Shown: positions 15,261 through 24,492, numbered from the stretch's first letter. The stretch is 44,754 nt of DNA from Clostridium arbusti SL206 (GCF_000246895.1 NZ_BAEV01000022.1:1-44754), one strand, 5' to 3'. Translations and numbers: made by a program. The notes: generated by a model not told the origin, from the letters alone.

Positions 15261-16538
15261 TTACTTTAAACTATCAGGTTGTTCTAAATTGGTCTGTAAA
15301 TTGTACATACTTTCATTTAAAGGTTTATTATTTTTGGAAGCATCTATTATAATTTGCACTGTTTTATTCCTTATATCATTAAAATTATGATTATATGTCA
15401 TAGTTCTAAGTGCAGAAACTTCATCTATAGCCATTCTTCCAAGACTTTGATTATTGTAAAAACTATTCTTCTTATAAAAGCTATCATCCCCATAGGAAGT
15501 TGTATCAGAAGACATAACTCCATATCTAGCAAATTCATAAGTTGATAATTCTGTATCAGAACTTAAAAATCTAGTAAATTCTAATGCTGCTGGATTATTA
15601 CTACTTGACTTTAAAAGCATTAAGTTATCACCAAAGTTTATAGTATCTCTATTTCCTCCTGGTTCAAATGCTGGGATCTTTTCTATCTTTAATTTACTCT
15701 TTAAGCTAGGATACTGTTTTTGTATATTATATATAGTGCTTAAATTACCTATTAAGGATACTGTACTTCCACTTACAAAAGATTGTATTTTACTACTACT
15801 TTCACTGTCATCATCTAATATTTTACTATTATATATATCGTTTAAAAGCCCTGCTGCCTTAACCGATTTCTGACTTAGTAAATCTATTTTTTTATCTTTA
15901 TTAAAATAATCAACACCAAGCTGATTTAAAGCTAAATCATAAACAGTACCGCTATTAAAGTAATCTGAAGATAGCATAAACTTTCCACTTGCTTTTACTT
16001 GATTACTGCCAATATCCATATATTGTTTCCAAGTTTTAATATCCTCTGATTTTATGTTTAAGCTTTCTAATATATCTTCTCTATAAATCATAAAAGTTGG
16101 TTCTACATACCATGGTACAGCATAAATCTTATTTTTATATGTAGCATTATTTATTTGATTTTTGATAAATACATCCTTATTAAATTGTGGAATGGATGAA
16201 GATTCAAGAAAACTATTTTGGTATTCATTTATTATTATTGGCACATCTTTATCCCTAACTACTATCATATCCGGAAGATTTACTTTTTCACTTGAATTCT
16301 TAGAAAGAGCTTCTGTAACTTTATCGAAATCCAAAGATGATACATTTACCTCTACAGAAGGATTCTTTTTCTTAAATAAAGCCACAGCATCATTTATTAG
16401 AGCTTCATTAGAGTCAATTGTCCATAAAGACACCTTTCCCTTAAGTTCTTTAGTATTACTATCTTTAGGTTTACTTGCACAAGAAACTAAACTTATACTC
16501 ATAAAAAATATAGTTAATAAAACGGCTACTTTTTTCAT
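15261..16538 (-). CDS. Extracellular solute-binding lipoprotein (sugar ABC type), orphan
   Basis: A 425-residue family-1 (sugar-type) solute-binding protein. It has a lipoprotein signal (MKKVAVLLTIFFMSISLVSC) with the lipobox LVSC at residues 17-20, then a Ser/Lys linker. The mature domain begins KGKVSLWTIDSNEALINDAV with the usual FKKKNPSVEVNV segment. YAVPWYVEPTFMIYREDILE and GDNLMLLKSSSNNPAALEF are typical binding-cleft and hinge regions. The start is ATG at 16538 behind GGGGAAG. No permease or ATPase gene is adjacent, which is unusual, so it may feed a transporter encoded elsewhere or have become a sensor. The ligand is unknown. Confidence 0.82.
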   Translation of the reverse strand: MKKVAVLLTIFFMSISLVSCASKPKDSNTKELKGKVSLWTIDSNEALINDAVALFKKKNPSVEVNVSSLDFDKVTEALSKNSSEKVNLPDMIVVRDKDVPIIINEYQNSFLESSSIPQFNKDVFIKNQINNATYKNKIYAVPWYVEPTFMIYREDILESLNIKSEDIKTWKQYMDIGSNQVKASGKFMLSSDYFNSGTVYDLALNQLGVDYFNKDKKIDLLSQKSVKAAGLLNDIYNSKILDDDSESSSKIQSFVSGSTVSLIGNLSTIYNIQKQYPSLKSKLKIEKIPAFEPGGNRDTINFGDNLMLLKSSSNNPAALEFTRFLSSDTELSTYEFARYGVMSSDTTSYGDDSFYKKNSFYNNQSLGRMAIDEVSALRTMTYNHNFNDIRNKTVQIIIDASKNNKPLNESMYNLQTNLEQPDSLK

Positions 16539-16591
16539 ACATACTTCCCCAATCAAAAAAATTTTAATTAGACACATAAAAAAATATAATC

Positions 16592-16643
16592 AATATACTT
16601 ACTAGTTATTTATTTGAATGTGCCTTATTTATTTGAATATGCC
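16592..16643 (+). repeat. MITE-like element, copy 9 (right-end fragment, end duplicated)
   Basis: ACTAGTTATTTATTTGAATG followed by TGCC is a right end. It is followed immediately by TTA and a second copy of the last ~17 bp (ATTTATTTGAATATGCC), then TTA again. No left end is present. Confidence 0.65.
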
Positions 16644-16720
16644 TTATATACTTAATTCTAAGTTTATATAATTAAAATGTCCATAGGTATAGAACTTTTT
16701 TACGAAATCATTATATTATT

Positions 16721-16770
16721 AAATAAAATATTCCCTAATATAAAATTTTATATTAGGGAATATTTTATTT
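16721..16770 (-). terminator. 50-bp perfect palindrome, probable terminator of the radical SAM gene
   Basis: Two 25-bp arms (beginning AAATAAAATATTCCCTAATA) are exact reverse complements with no spacer. The palindrome lies 60 nt beyond the radical SAM stop codon. The outer arm gives a U-rich tail on either strand. Confidence 0.65.
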
Positions 16771-16830
16771 AGGCATCCTTGCCTTGATATTTATTTAAAA
16801 TTCCTTAGTTCTTCATTTTAAAATATAATA

Positions 16831-18210
16831 TTAATCTACTTTAGACATCTTATAGTTACCCTCTTCATTGAAAACTTCTTTCCAAGCTTTCTCTGCTTCC
16901 GGTTTAAATTTCGATGCAAGATTATCAAGTTGTTTCATAAATAAAGGATCTTCAATCATTTTAGCAGCACTTGGGTGTGTTGGATATGCTCCTGTCTTCT
17001 TAACTATTTCTCTTATCTGATTAGTATTATCTATCATCATACATGGCAATAATAAATTTTTGTTGTATGGTTGTCTACTTCTTATCTCTTTAAAATATTT
17101 TGTCTTAAAGGCTTCTTTTAAAGGCTTACCTTTAACATTATAAGCTGCAAAATGTGAGAAAATACATGGTTCAACATCCTCATTTGAATTGATATGGCAA
17201 TAGTATTTACCAGCAATACATCCTCCAACATAAGGTGAATCATTAAAGAAATCTATAGTGAAATAAGGTTTATTTTCTCTTATATATCTTGTTCTTTCCC
17301 CAAGATGTAATCTTTCTTCTGGTGTAAGCATAGCATTTAAATCTGGTGACTCACCGATTGGCATATACATGAAATACCAACTCATCTTTGAGCCTTTTTC
17401 TGTTAGCATATCTATAAATTCATCTGAAGTAACTACATCTATGTTATATCTTGCAGTTGCAGATGAAACTCCGAATAGAATTCCTCTTTCCTTTAGAAGA
17501 TCCATAGCTTTCATAACTGCTTTAAATACACCCTTACCTCTTCTTGCATCAGTTTCTTTTTCAAAACCTTCAAGAGAGAACATAGGTATTACATTTCCAA
17601 GTTGTTGTAATCTATCTGCTACCTCTGGAGTAATCATTGTACCATTAGTGAATGGTGTAAACATAACATCATTAAACTTCTCATATACGTCTAACATATA
17701 TTTATTTATAAAAGGTTCTCCACCGAGTATTACCATATAATAAATTCCAAGGTCTCTTGCTTCACCTATAATTCTTTCTACTTCTTCTCTTGGAATATCA
17801 TCTTCTTTGCTATAATTCCCTGCATAACAACCTGTACATCTTAAATTACATCTCATTGATGGGCTTAAAAGAATTATAAACGGCGCACTACCACCTTCTT
17901 CTTTAAGGCTATCTCTTACAGGTGCTCCAAACCATGCAGCATTTGCAAAGAAATTAGTAAAGAATTTTTTCAAACAATTTTTATTTGTAGTCTTTAATAT
18001 ATTTTGAACAAATTCATAGGTAGGTTTATTTTCCTTGTAATAGTCACATACAAAATCTATTTGCGCCTTTTCATCTGGATCTTTAATTGTCTTTTTTATT
18101 AGTGCAAAAATCCTGTCAACATTTTTTTCTGGATTTTTATCCAAAATATCTACTATAGTGTTAACTAAAGTAGTCTTCAAACCCTTTTCTACTGTATTAA
18201 TAACATTCAT
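16831..18210 (-). CDS. Radical SAM protein with SPASM-like C-terminus
   Basis: A 459-residue radical SAM enzyme. About 115 residues of helical N-terminal domain precede the cluster motif CNLRCTGC (C-x3-C-x2-C, about residues 120-127). Next come MVILGGEPFINKYMLDVYE (the GGEP SAM-binding motif) and PFTNGTMITPEVADRL. The C-terminal part has further cysteines in GGCIAGKYYCHI and VEPCIFSHFA, and LLLPCMMIDN, consistent with auxiliary iron-sulfur clusters of a SPASM or twitch type. Such proteins often modify peptides or carry out anaerobic cofactor chemistry. No precursor peptide gene is visible nearby, so the substrate is unknown. The start at 18210 follows GAGGAGG, with a likely SigA promoter about 100 nt upstream. 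Confidence 0.85.
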   Translation of the reverse strand: MNVINTVEKGLKTTLVNTIVDILDKNPEKNVDRIFALIKKTIKDPDEKAQIDFVCDYYKENKPTYEFVQNILKTTNKNCLKKFFTNFFANAAWFGAPVRDSLKEEGGSAPFIILLSPSMRCNLRCTGCYAGNYSKEDDIPREEVERIIGEARDLGIYYMVILGGEPFINKYMLDVYEKFNDVMFTPFTNGTMITPEVADRLQQLGNVIPMFSLEGFEKETDARRGKGVFKAVMKAMDLLKERGILFGVSSATARYNIDVVTSDEFIDMLTEKGSKMSWYFMYMPIGESPDLNAMLTPEERLHLGERTRYIRENKPYFTIDFFNDSPYVGGCIAGKYYCHINSNEDVEPCIFSHFAAYNVKGKPLKEAFKTKYFKEIRSRQPYNKNLLLPCMMIDNTNQIREIVKKTGAYPTHPSAAKMIEDPLFMKQLDNLASKFKPEAEKAWKEVFNEEGNYKMSKVD

Positions 18211-18309
18211 GAAAAATCCTCCTCACAAACTTAATAGTAAATAGAACTCATGATCCTACAGGCTATTAAAAGTTGTTATATTAGATGATTACCATCTCTC
18301 TATAAAACT

Positions 18310-18337
18310 ATTATATTCCTATTAAATACATTTACAA
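18310..18337 (-). promoter_or_regulatory. Likely SigA promoter of the radical SAM gene
   Basis: On the minus strand, TTGTAA (18332-18337) and TATAAT (18310-18315) are separated by 16 nt, about 100 nt upstream of the start. The rest of the 18211-18927 interval shows no gene. It contains AT-rich DNA and MITE copy 10. Confidence 0.45.
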
Positions 18338-18645
18338 ATCCTATAGGACTTCATAATGTGAAACAAATTTCATATCATCTGGTATTACCATTAGAATACT
18401 TTAATTTGCTCCATTTTTCTCCATTTTTTAGATATTATATATAATATCTACACTAAATATCAAAATAGTGAAATCGATTCATCCCCCTATTTAAGTAGAT
18501 GTAAACATTTTTTGAATACTGTTAATTTTTCCACATTATCAAAAAATTTTTTGTTAAAATTTCTATTAATGATTATTCATATTGTATATGTTGTAATAAA
18601 TTATCTTCCTTATAAAATAGACATTTTATTTAAATTCATCTGTTA

Positions 18646-18797
18646 AGACATCTTCTCAAATAAATAACTAGTCAGTATACTAGTCTATTTTGAATCATAC
18701 TACGTTAACGAAACCCTCTAATAGCGCCATTATCATTAGGACTTGTTTCCTTTTAAGATTCAAAATATACGTCATATCTTTGACTTGTTATTTATTA
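18646..18797 (-). mobile_element. MITE-like element, copy 10 (full length, decayed right end)
   Basis: Inverted copy. The window-left end is AGACATCTTCTCAAATAAAT (decayed) after TTA, and the other end fades out after TTGTTATTTATT with no clear GCC end. The apical stem reads CTAA/TTAG instead of CTGA/TCAG, a paired change that keeps complementarity. Confidence 0.72.
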
Positions 18798-18927
18798 AAT
18801 ATATACTTTTAATCACAATTTATGTATAGGAATTCCCTAAGATGTATTATATCATATTTTATGGAATATAATTCATTTCAGTGGAAATCAATATTTATCT
18901 TTTAAAAATAATATTTTATATAATTTT

Positions 18928-19680
18928 CTATTTTAATTTGTTAATCATACTTGCAATATATCCTGCACCAAATCCATTGTCTATATTTACAACACTTACA
19001 CCACTAGCACAGCTATTTAACATGGAAAGAAGAGCCGATAAGCCTCCAAAATTAGCCCCATAGCCAATACTTGTAGGAACAGCAATAACTGGTTTATCAA
19101 CTAACCCTCCTACTACGCTTGCAAGTGCTCCTTCCATACCAGCAATTACTACAATCACTTTTGCTCCCCTGATTAGATCTATCTTATCAAACAATCTATG
19201 TATACCAGCTACACCTACATCTATAACCTTTACTACCTTATTTCCAAAAATCTCAGCTGTTACTACTGCTTCCTCTGCTACAGTCAAATCAGAGGTACCC
19301 GCCGTTACTATAGCTATATATGAATCTGTTACTTCCTGTTCTTGTCTTTTAACTACAGTTATAGTTTTTGCTAATTCATTATAAACAGCTTCTTTGCAAA
19401 TTTCTCTCACAGCTTCATACATTTCTCTTGAAGCTCTAGTTCCCAATATATTATTATTTTTTGTAATCATAAACTGTATGATTCCTTTAACTTGCTCTAC
19501 TGTTTTACCTGCACAGTATATAATTTCAGGATATCCAACTCTTATTTCTCTATGATTATCAATCTTTGCATATCCTAAATCCTTATAAGGTAAATCCTTT
19601 AACTTTTCTACTCCATCTTCTACAGTTATTTTTCCACTTTTAACCTTATTTAGTAATTCTCTCATGTTATCCAGATTCAT
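18928..19680 (-). CDS. larB: LarB, nickel-pincer nucleotide biosynthesis carboxylase
   Basis: LarB carboxylates and hydrolyses nicotinic acid adenine dinucleotide to pyridinium-3,5-biscarboxylate mononucleotide, the first step of nickel-pincer cofactor synthesis. The 250-residue length is typical. The N-terminal region has VEDGVEKLKDLPYKDLGYAK and a RVGYPEIIYCAGKT block. The C-terminal PurE-like domain has AIVTAGTSDLTVAEEAVVTA, VIDVGVAGIHRL, VIAGMEGALASVVGGLV and PTSIGYGANFGGLSALL. It follows larC by 76 nt on the same strand. The start at 19680 has a GAAGGTG ribosome site. LarA and LarE are not in the window. Confidence 0.95.
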   Translation of the reverse strand: MNLDNMRELLNKVKSGKITVEDGVEKLKDLPYKDLGYAKIDNHREIRVGYPEIIYCAGKTVEQVKGIIQFMITKNNNILGTRASREMYEAVREICKEAVYNELAKTITVVKRQEQEVTDSYIAIVTAGTSDLTVAEEAVVTAEIFGNKVVKVIDVGVAGIHRLFDKIDLIRGAKVIVVIAGMEGALASVVGGLVDKPVIAVPTSIGYGANFGGLSALLSMLNSCASGVSVVNIDNGFGAGYIASMINKLK

Positions 19681-19756
19681 ATATTCACCTTCATTATTAC
19701 TTATTTGATTATCCCTATAGTTCTAATAACTACAAGCAATAATATTTCAAACCAAA

Positions 19757-21070
19757 CTATAGCTGATCTTTTATTTCCATATAAATCTCTTTTATGGGTA
19801 TACCATTTTCACATGCAAGCTTCTTACATTCACTATACTCTGGTTTACTCTTTATTTTTTCACCATTATAATAAGCATTTTTTATAGTTATATCTCCAAA
19901 TTTAGTACTTATTTTAGAAAAATCCCTTTTTAGCATTGTCTTTTCCACTTCATATTTCCTAAAGCCTAAAGTTGTAGTTTCACATAGTATAAATGTCTCT
20001 ATTAACTTAAATTTGTCATCACTACAAAGAACACTTAATTTTACTGCCGGTCTACCCTTTTTCATTATAATAGGAGTTAAAAAAACATCCGATGCACCTA
20101 TTGAAAAAAGTCTTTCCATTATGTAATCATAGTTTTCTGGATTCATATCATCTATATTACATTCTAGAACATATGCCCTTTCTTTCTCTAGGTCACATTT
20201 AGCACTATCTTTTCTCTCTGCCAAAAATACTCTTAATACATTGGGTATCTCAGTATCTCTATTTCCTATACCGTAACCTATTTTTTTTATCTTGAATTGT
20301 TTATTATTTGTGTAGTCATCAACTACAGCCTTTAAAATTGCCGCGCCTGTAGGAGTTGTAGTTTCAAACTGAACCGCACCGGACTTTACAGGTATATCCT
20401 TTAATATCTCAACCACAGCTGGTGCCGGTACCGGAATAAGACCATGAGCACATTTTACAAAGCCACCTCCTAGTTCTATATCTGAACATATTACTTTATC
20501 AACCTTTAAATAATCTAAGCAAATGGCTGCCCCTACTGTATCTATAATAGAATCAACAGCACCTACTTCATGAAAATGTACTTCATATAATGGTTTATTA
20601 TGAACTTTAGCTTCAGCCTTTGCTACTTCCATAAATATATTCATGCTTATTTTTTTAACTTCTGATTTTAAAGAACTGCCATTTATTATATCTTCTATTT
20701 CTTTTAATCCTCTATGAATATGAGTATGCCCATGCATATCCTCATGCTCATGCTTGTGGTCATGATGGCAATGACTGTCTAAACCATGCTCATCATTGTT
20801 TTCATCATCATGAACATGGATATGATTGTTTTCATGATGATTATGCTCTTCTTCACGAATAGTAGCATTTTCATCTTCAAGTAAAACATCAACTTTTGTT
20901 CCTGTAATACCCTTTCTCATATCTTTTGAAATTTTTACTGAATATCCCTCTAGCTTTAATTTTTTTAATTCATCTATTAAATAATCCTTTGGTACTCCAA
21001 TGTCAATCATTGCCCCTAAATTCATATCTCCACTTATGCCAGAAAAGCAATCATAATACAATATTTTCAT
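19757..21070 (-). CDS. larC: LarC, nickel insertion protein for the pincer cofactor
   Basis: LarC is the CTP-dependent cyclometallase that inserts nickel into pyridinium-3,5-bisthiocarboxylate mononucleotide. The 437-residue product opens MKILYYDCFSGISGDMNLGA, the family signature. A long His-rich linker (about residues 76-122, many HH, HDH and HEH groups) probably holds nickel. ETTTPTGAAILKAVVDDY and ECNIDDMNPENYDYIMERLF are further hallmarks. The frame is continuous, unlike the larC1/larC2 arrangement of Lactobacillus, which needs a frameshift. The start is ATG at 21070 behind GGAGG. A MITE-like copy lies 58 bp upstream. Confidence 0.95.
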   Translation of the reverse strand: MKILYYDCFSGISGDMNLGAMIDIGVPKDYLIDELKKLKLEGYSVKISKDMRKGITGTKVDVLLEDENATIREEEHNHHENNHIHVHDDENNDEHGLDSHCHHDHKHEHEDMHGHTHIHRGLKEIEDIINGSSLKSEVKKISMNIFMEVAKAEAKVHNKPLYEVHFHEVGAVDSIIDTVGAAICLDYLKVDKVICSDIELGGGFVKCAHGLIPVPAPAVVEILKDIPVKSGAVQFETTTPTGAAILKAVVDDYTNNKQFKIKKIGYGIGNRDTEIPNVLRVFLAERKDSAKCDLEKERAYVLECNIDDMNPENYDYIMERLFSIGASDVFLTPIIMKKGRPAVKLSVLCSDDKFKLIETFILCETTTLGFRKYEVEKTMLKRDFSKISTKFGDITIKNAYYNGEKIKSKPEYSECKKLACENGIPIKEIYMEIKDQL

Positions 21071-21128
21071 CACTTTGTCCTCCTCTTATATTAGCTCATA
21101 CCGAACTTGTAATTATCAATTAGTCTTA

Positions 21129-21286
21129 GGCACATTCAAATAAATAACTAGTCAGTATGCTAGCCTATTTTCAATTCTACTGCGTCAGCAGAACGCTCAG
21201 ATAGCACCACTATCATCAGGACCTGTTTCCTTGTATAATTCAAAATATACGTCGCATCTTTGACTTGTTATTTATTTTCACATGCC
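21129..21286 (-). mobile_element. MITE-like element, copy 11 (full length, 158 bp, inverted)
   Basis: Inverted copy with intact ends GGCACATTC... and ...TTTTCACATGCC, flanked by exact TTA duplications (21126-21128, 21287-21289). It lies between nadC and larC. Confidence 0.88.
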
Positions 21287-21412
21287 TTACTTAGTTGGAG
21301 TTTGGTTTACTCCCGCCATGTTTAGATGAATTATCCAGAGACGTGTTGCTGTTATCTCAACCAGAATAAAGTAATTTTTACTATTTTCCTATATATTATA
21401 TTATAACAAAAA

Positions 21413-21443
21413 GGTATATCCATAGTACAGTTTTGGATATACC
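21413..21443 (-). terminator. Terminator of the nadABC operon
   Basis: GGTATATCC and GGATATACC form a 9-bp stem with a 13-nt loop, followed by UUUUU on the minus strand, 18 nt beyond the nadC stop codon. Confidence 0.8.
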
Positions 21444-21460
21444 CTATAATTACATTAAAA

Positions 21461-22297
21461 CTATATTGATATTAAATTTTTCATACTTAAATCAAGTACC
21501 TTATAAGAATGAGTTATATATCCTGTAGATATATAATTAACTCCTGTTTCCGCTAATGCTCTTATAGTTTCAAGATCCACATTACCAGACACCTCAGTAA
21601 GAGCCTTTTTATTAATCAGATTCAGTGCTTTTCTTATAGTTTCAAGATCCATATTGTCTAGCATTATTATATCCGCATTAGCTAAAAGAGCTTCCTGTAC
21701 CTGTTCTAAGGTTTCAGTTTCAACTTCTATTTTCTTAACAAAAGAAACATTTTTTCGAGTCATATCAATAGCATTTTTTATTCCTCCAGCAGCAGCTATA
21801 TGATTATCCTTAATAAGTACTCCATCACTTAAATTGTACCTATGATTCTCTCCACCACCAATTTTAACTGCATATCTCTCAAGTATTCTAAAATTTGGAG
21901 TAGTCTTTCTTGTATCCAATAATTTAGTTCCTGTCCCTTGGATTTTATCAACAAATCTTCGTGTTAAAGTTGCTATACCACTCATTCTCTGCAAAATGTT
22001 TAATGCAACTCTTTCTCCACTAAGAACACTAGAAGTTAATCCTCTAATCTCTCCAATTATTTGTCCCTTATCTACATCTTCACCATCCTGAGAAGAAAAT
22101 ATTACGTCTGCATCTCCCAAAATTTCAAATACTCTTTTAAATACTCCTGTGCCACACAATACTCCATCTTCTTTAGCTATTAAGTCTACTTTACATCTAT
22201 CCTTGCCATCTATAATAGAGTTAGTAGTAATATCATCATAGGCTCCATCTTCCTTAAGGGCATTAATTATTATATTATCAATTGTTAATGAGTTCAT
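21461..22297 (-). CDS. nadC: Nicotinate-nucleotide pyrophosphorylase, carboxylating (NadC)
   Basis: NadC (quinolinate phosphoribosyltransferase) converts quinolinate and PRPP to nicotinate mononucleotide. The 278-residue product has family motifs: KEDGVLCGTGVFKRVFE, ERVALNILQRMSGIATLTR, TKLLDTRKTTPNFRILERYA, KIGGGENHRYNLSDGVLIKD and IEVETETLEQ, with IIMLDNMD near the C-terminus. It is the third gene of a nadA-nadB-nadC operon and overlaps nadB by 20 nt, implying coupled translation. The start at 22297 has GGGGAGAAGGAAC upstream. Confidence 0.96.
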   Translation of the reverse strand: MNSLTIDNIIINALKEDGAYDDITTNSIIDGKDRCKVDLIAKEDGVLCGTGVFKRVFEILGDADVIFSSQDGEDVDKGQIIGEIRGLTSSVLSGERVALNILQRMSGIATLTRRFVDKIQGTGTKLLDTRKTTPNFRILERYAVKIGGGENHRYNLSDGVLIKDNHIAAAGGIKNAIDMTRKNVSFVKKIEVETETLEQVQEALLANADIIMLDNMDLETIRKALNLINKKALTEVSGNVDLETIRALAETGVNYISTGYITHSYKVLDLSMKNLISI

Positions 22298-23579
22298 GTT
22301 CCTTCTCCCCTAACACTTTTTTAAATTCACTAAGTACAGAATTTAGATTGCTATCTATTATTTCTTCCGCTTCTTTTAATTTTATATTATGCTTTAATGG
22401 TATAATATCTTTACTATTTATATTTTTATTTATATCTAAAGCTGCCCTTCTAGAAAATACGAGCCCTTCTAGTAGAGAATTACTTGCAAGTCTATTTGCT
22501 CCATGTACACCAGTACAACTTACTTCACCGCAGGCATATAAATTATCCATGGAAGTGCTAGAATTCAAATCAACCTTTATTCCACCCATAAAATAATGCT
22601 GTACAGGAGTAACTGGTATAGGCTCATTAGTAACATCTATTCCTCTCTTCTTGCACTCTTTGTAAATACCAGGGAATCTATTTATTATAAACTCACTATC
22701 CATAAAACTTGCATCTAAGTAAACAAAGCTAGAATCCGTTTTTCTCTCTTCATCCCATATACTTTCTGCCACTATGTCTCTTGGCAAAAGTTCATTTACA
22801 AAACGCTGTTTATTAATATTAAATAATTTTGCCCCTTCACCCCTTAAGGATTCAGAAATGAGGAATTTTCTTTCCTCTGAGCTATTTTCATACAGTGCAG
22901 TAGGATGAAATTGAATATAACCTAAATTAGTAACATCTATATTGTTCTTTAGAGCTATAGCTATGCCATCTCCAGTCATAGTTCTTCTATTAGTAGAGTT
23001 CAAAAACAGCCCACCAATACCCCCTGAAGCTAAAATAGTATATTTAGCATGTATAAAATCAACACCATTATTTCTCTTTACTATACCTCCACAACAAGCT
23101 CCTTTAAATTTTAACAAATCAACTAAAGTTGTATCCTCATATATAGTTATATTGTCTCTATTCTTAACCTGCTTAAAAAGGGTTTCAAATACTCTCTTAC
23201 CAGTTTCATCTGTGGAATGAACTATTCTATTTATACTGTGTGCGCCTTCTCGTGTATAATCAAGCTCTCCATCTTTATAGTCAAAATCCATTCCAAGCCC
23301 AATTAATCTATTGATATTTTCTATAGACTCCTCTGCAAGAACTCTTACTGCTTCCTCTTTATTCTTGTCTTTTCCTGCTTTCATAGTATCTTGAATAAAA
23401 AGATCTATGTCATCTTTATCCTTTGCACGGGAGATTCCACCTTGAGCAAGGTAAGTATTACACTCATCAGTCTTGGATTTTGAAAGTATCACTACTTTGC
23501 AATTATTATTGATATTTAAGGCCGCATACATTCCAGATACACCACATCCAACTATCAAAACGTCTGTATATATATCCAT
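22278..23579 (-). CDS. nadB: L-aspartate oxidase (NadB)
   Basis: NadB oxidises L-aspartate to iminoaspartate using FAD; in an anaerobe fumarate is the likely electron acceptor. The 433-residue protein is shorter than the ~540 residues of E. coli NadB because the C-terminal helical domain is reduced. This truncated type is common in clostridia. Visible motifs are the FAD-binding VLIVGCGVSGMYAALN, YLAQGGISRA, EGAHSINRIVHSTDETG, the HPTALYE active-site block, SLRGEGAKLFN and the C-terminal GEVSCTGVHGANRLASNSL. The start is ATG at 23579, two bases past the nadA stop, with AGGAAGTG upstream. Confidence 0.95.
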   Translation of the reverse strand: MDIYTDVLIVGCGVSGMYAALNINNNCKVVILSKSKTDECNTYLAQGGISRAKDKDDIDLFIQDTMKAGKDKNKEEAVRVLAEESIENINRLIGLGMDFDYKDGELDYTREGAHSINRIVHSTDETGKRVFETLFKQVKNRDNITIYEDTTLVDLLKFKGACCGGIVKRNNGVDFIHAKYTILASGGIGGLFLNSTNRRTMTGDGIAIALKNNIDVTNLGYIQFHPTALYENSSEERKFLISESLRGEGAKLFNINKQRFVNELLPRDIVAESIWDEERKTDSSFVYLDASFMDSEFIINRFPGIYKECKKRGIDVTNEPIPVTPVQHYFMGGIKVDLNSSTSMDNLYACGEVSCTGVHGANRLASNSLLEGLVFSRRAALDINKNINSKDIIPLKHNIKLKEAEEIIDSNLNSVLSEFKKVLGEKEHELINN

Positions 23580-23580
23580 C

Positions 23581-24492
23581 TTAATCACTTCCTAAAATAA
23601 GCATATTTTCTAAAGCAGCTGCTGCTTTCTTTCTCACATCTTCATCTATATTTATTTCATGATACATTTCATCAAGACTCCAGTATACATTATCCAGAGA
23701 TGTCTTTTTCATATTTTTACAAGTCATTCCTCTTAATGAGAAAAATTGCTTATCCGGATTTTCATTTCTCATCTTATGCAATACGCCTTCTTCAGTAACA
23801 ACTAAAAACTTATCATGATCACTTTTAGCTGCATAATTAATTATTCCACTGGTACTTCCAATGTAATCAGCTAAATCACGTACCTCCTTTCTACATTCAG
23901 GATGCACTAGAATCTTAGCTGTACTACATTGTTCTTTTCCCCTCAAAACATCTTCCTGACTAATTCTGTCATGAACACAACAGTGACCTTTCCATAAAAT
24001 AATGTTTTTTTCAGGTACATTTTCTTGTATATAGGAACCTAAATTCTTATCAGGAGCAAATATTATATCTTCTGCATCTATATTTTTTACAATTCTTATA
24101 GCATTAGAAGAAGTACAACAGACATCTGACACTGCTTTTACTTCTACAGAAGAATTTACATAGGTTACAACTTTAGCTTTTGGATATTCCTTTTTCATAC
24201 TAAGTATTTGTTCTACTGTGGCCATATCAGCCATAGGACATCCTGCTTCTTTAACAGGCAATAAAACTTTTTTATTTGGAGATAATATTTTGGCACTTTC
24301 CGCCATAAATCTTACTCCACAGAATACAATTACATCTGCATCATTTTCTTTGGCACGTTTACTGAGTTCAAAGGAATCTCCTACAAAATCCGCAACATCC
24401 TGTATTTCTGGTATTTGATAATAATGCGCTAAAATTATAGCGTTTTTACTTTTTTTAAGTTTTAGTATCTCTTCATTAATATATTCAGTCAT
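23581..24492 (-). CDS. nadA: Quinolinate synthase (NadA)
   Basis: NadA condenses iminoaspartate with dihydroxyacetone phosphate to quinolinate using an oxygen-sensitive [4Fe-4S] cluster. The 303-residue length fits the short class. Motifs are AIILAHYYQIPEIQDVADFV, FCGVRFMAESAKILSPNK, PVKEAGCPMADM (cluster Cys), VSDVCCTSSNAIRIV, WKGHCCVHDRI, VHPECRKEV and LRGMTCKNMKKTSL, giving three candidate ligand cysteines at the expected spacing. The start at 24492 follows GGAGG. It is the first gene of the nad operon. A TGTATATACA palindrome sits about 30 nt upstream, of unknown significance. Confidence 0.96.
   Translation of the reverse strand: MTEYINEEILKLKKSKNAIILAHYYQIPEIQDVADFVGDSFELSKRAKENDADVIVFCGVRFMAESAKILSPNKKVLLPVKEAGCPMADMATVEQILSMKKEYPKAKVVTYVNSSVEVKAVSDVCCTSSNAIRIVKNIDAEDIIFAPDKNLGSYIQENVPEKNIILWKGHCCVHDRISQEDVLRGKEQCSTAKILVHPECRKEVRDLADYIGSTSGIINYAAKSDHDKFLVVTEEGVLHKMRNENPDKQFFSLRGMTCKNMKKTSLDNVYWSLDEMYHEINIDEDVRKKAAAALENMLILGSD

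Noticed and set aside
21297-21356. Hairpin GGAGT/ACTCC and nearby sequence as a further R2 copy
   Set aside because: Only a short stretch resembles R2 (GGGAGT, CCAAC, AAGTAAG on the minus strand) and part of that match comes from the adjoining MITE end.
22278-23579. NadB as a truncated or broken gene because it is about 100 residues shorter than the E. coli protein
   Set aside because: All catalytic and FAD motifs are present, the frame is intact and shortened NadB forms are common in clostridia.
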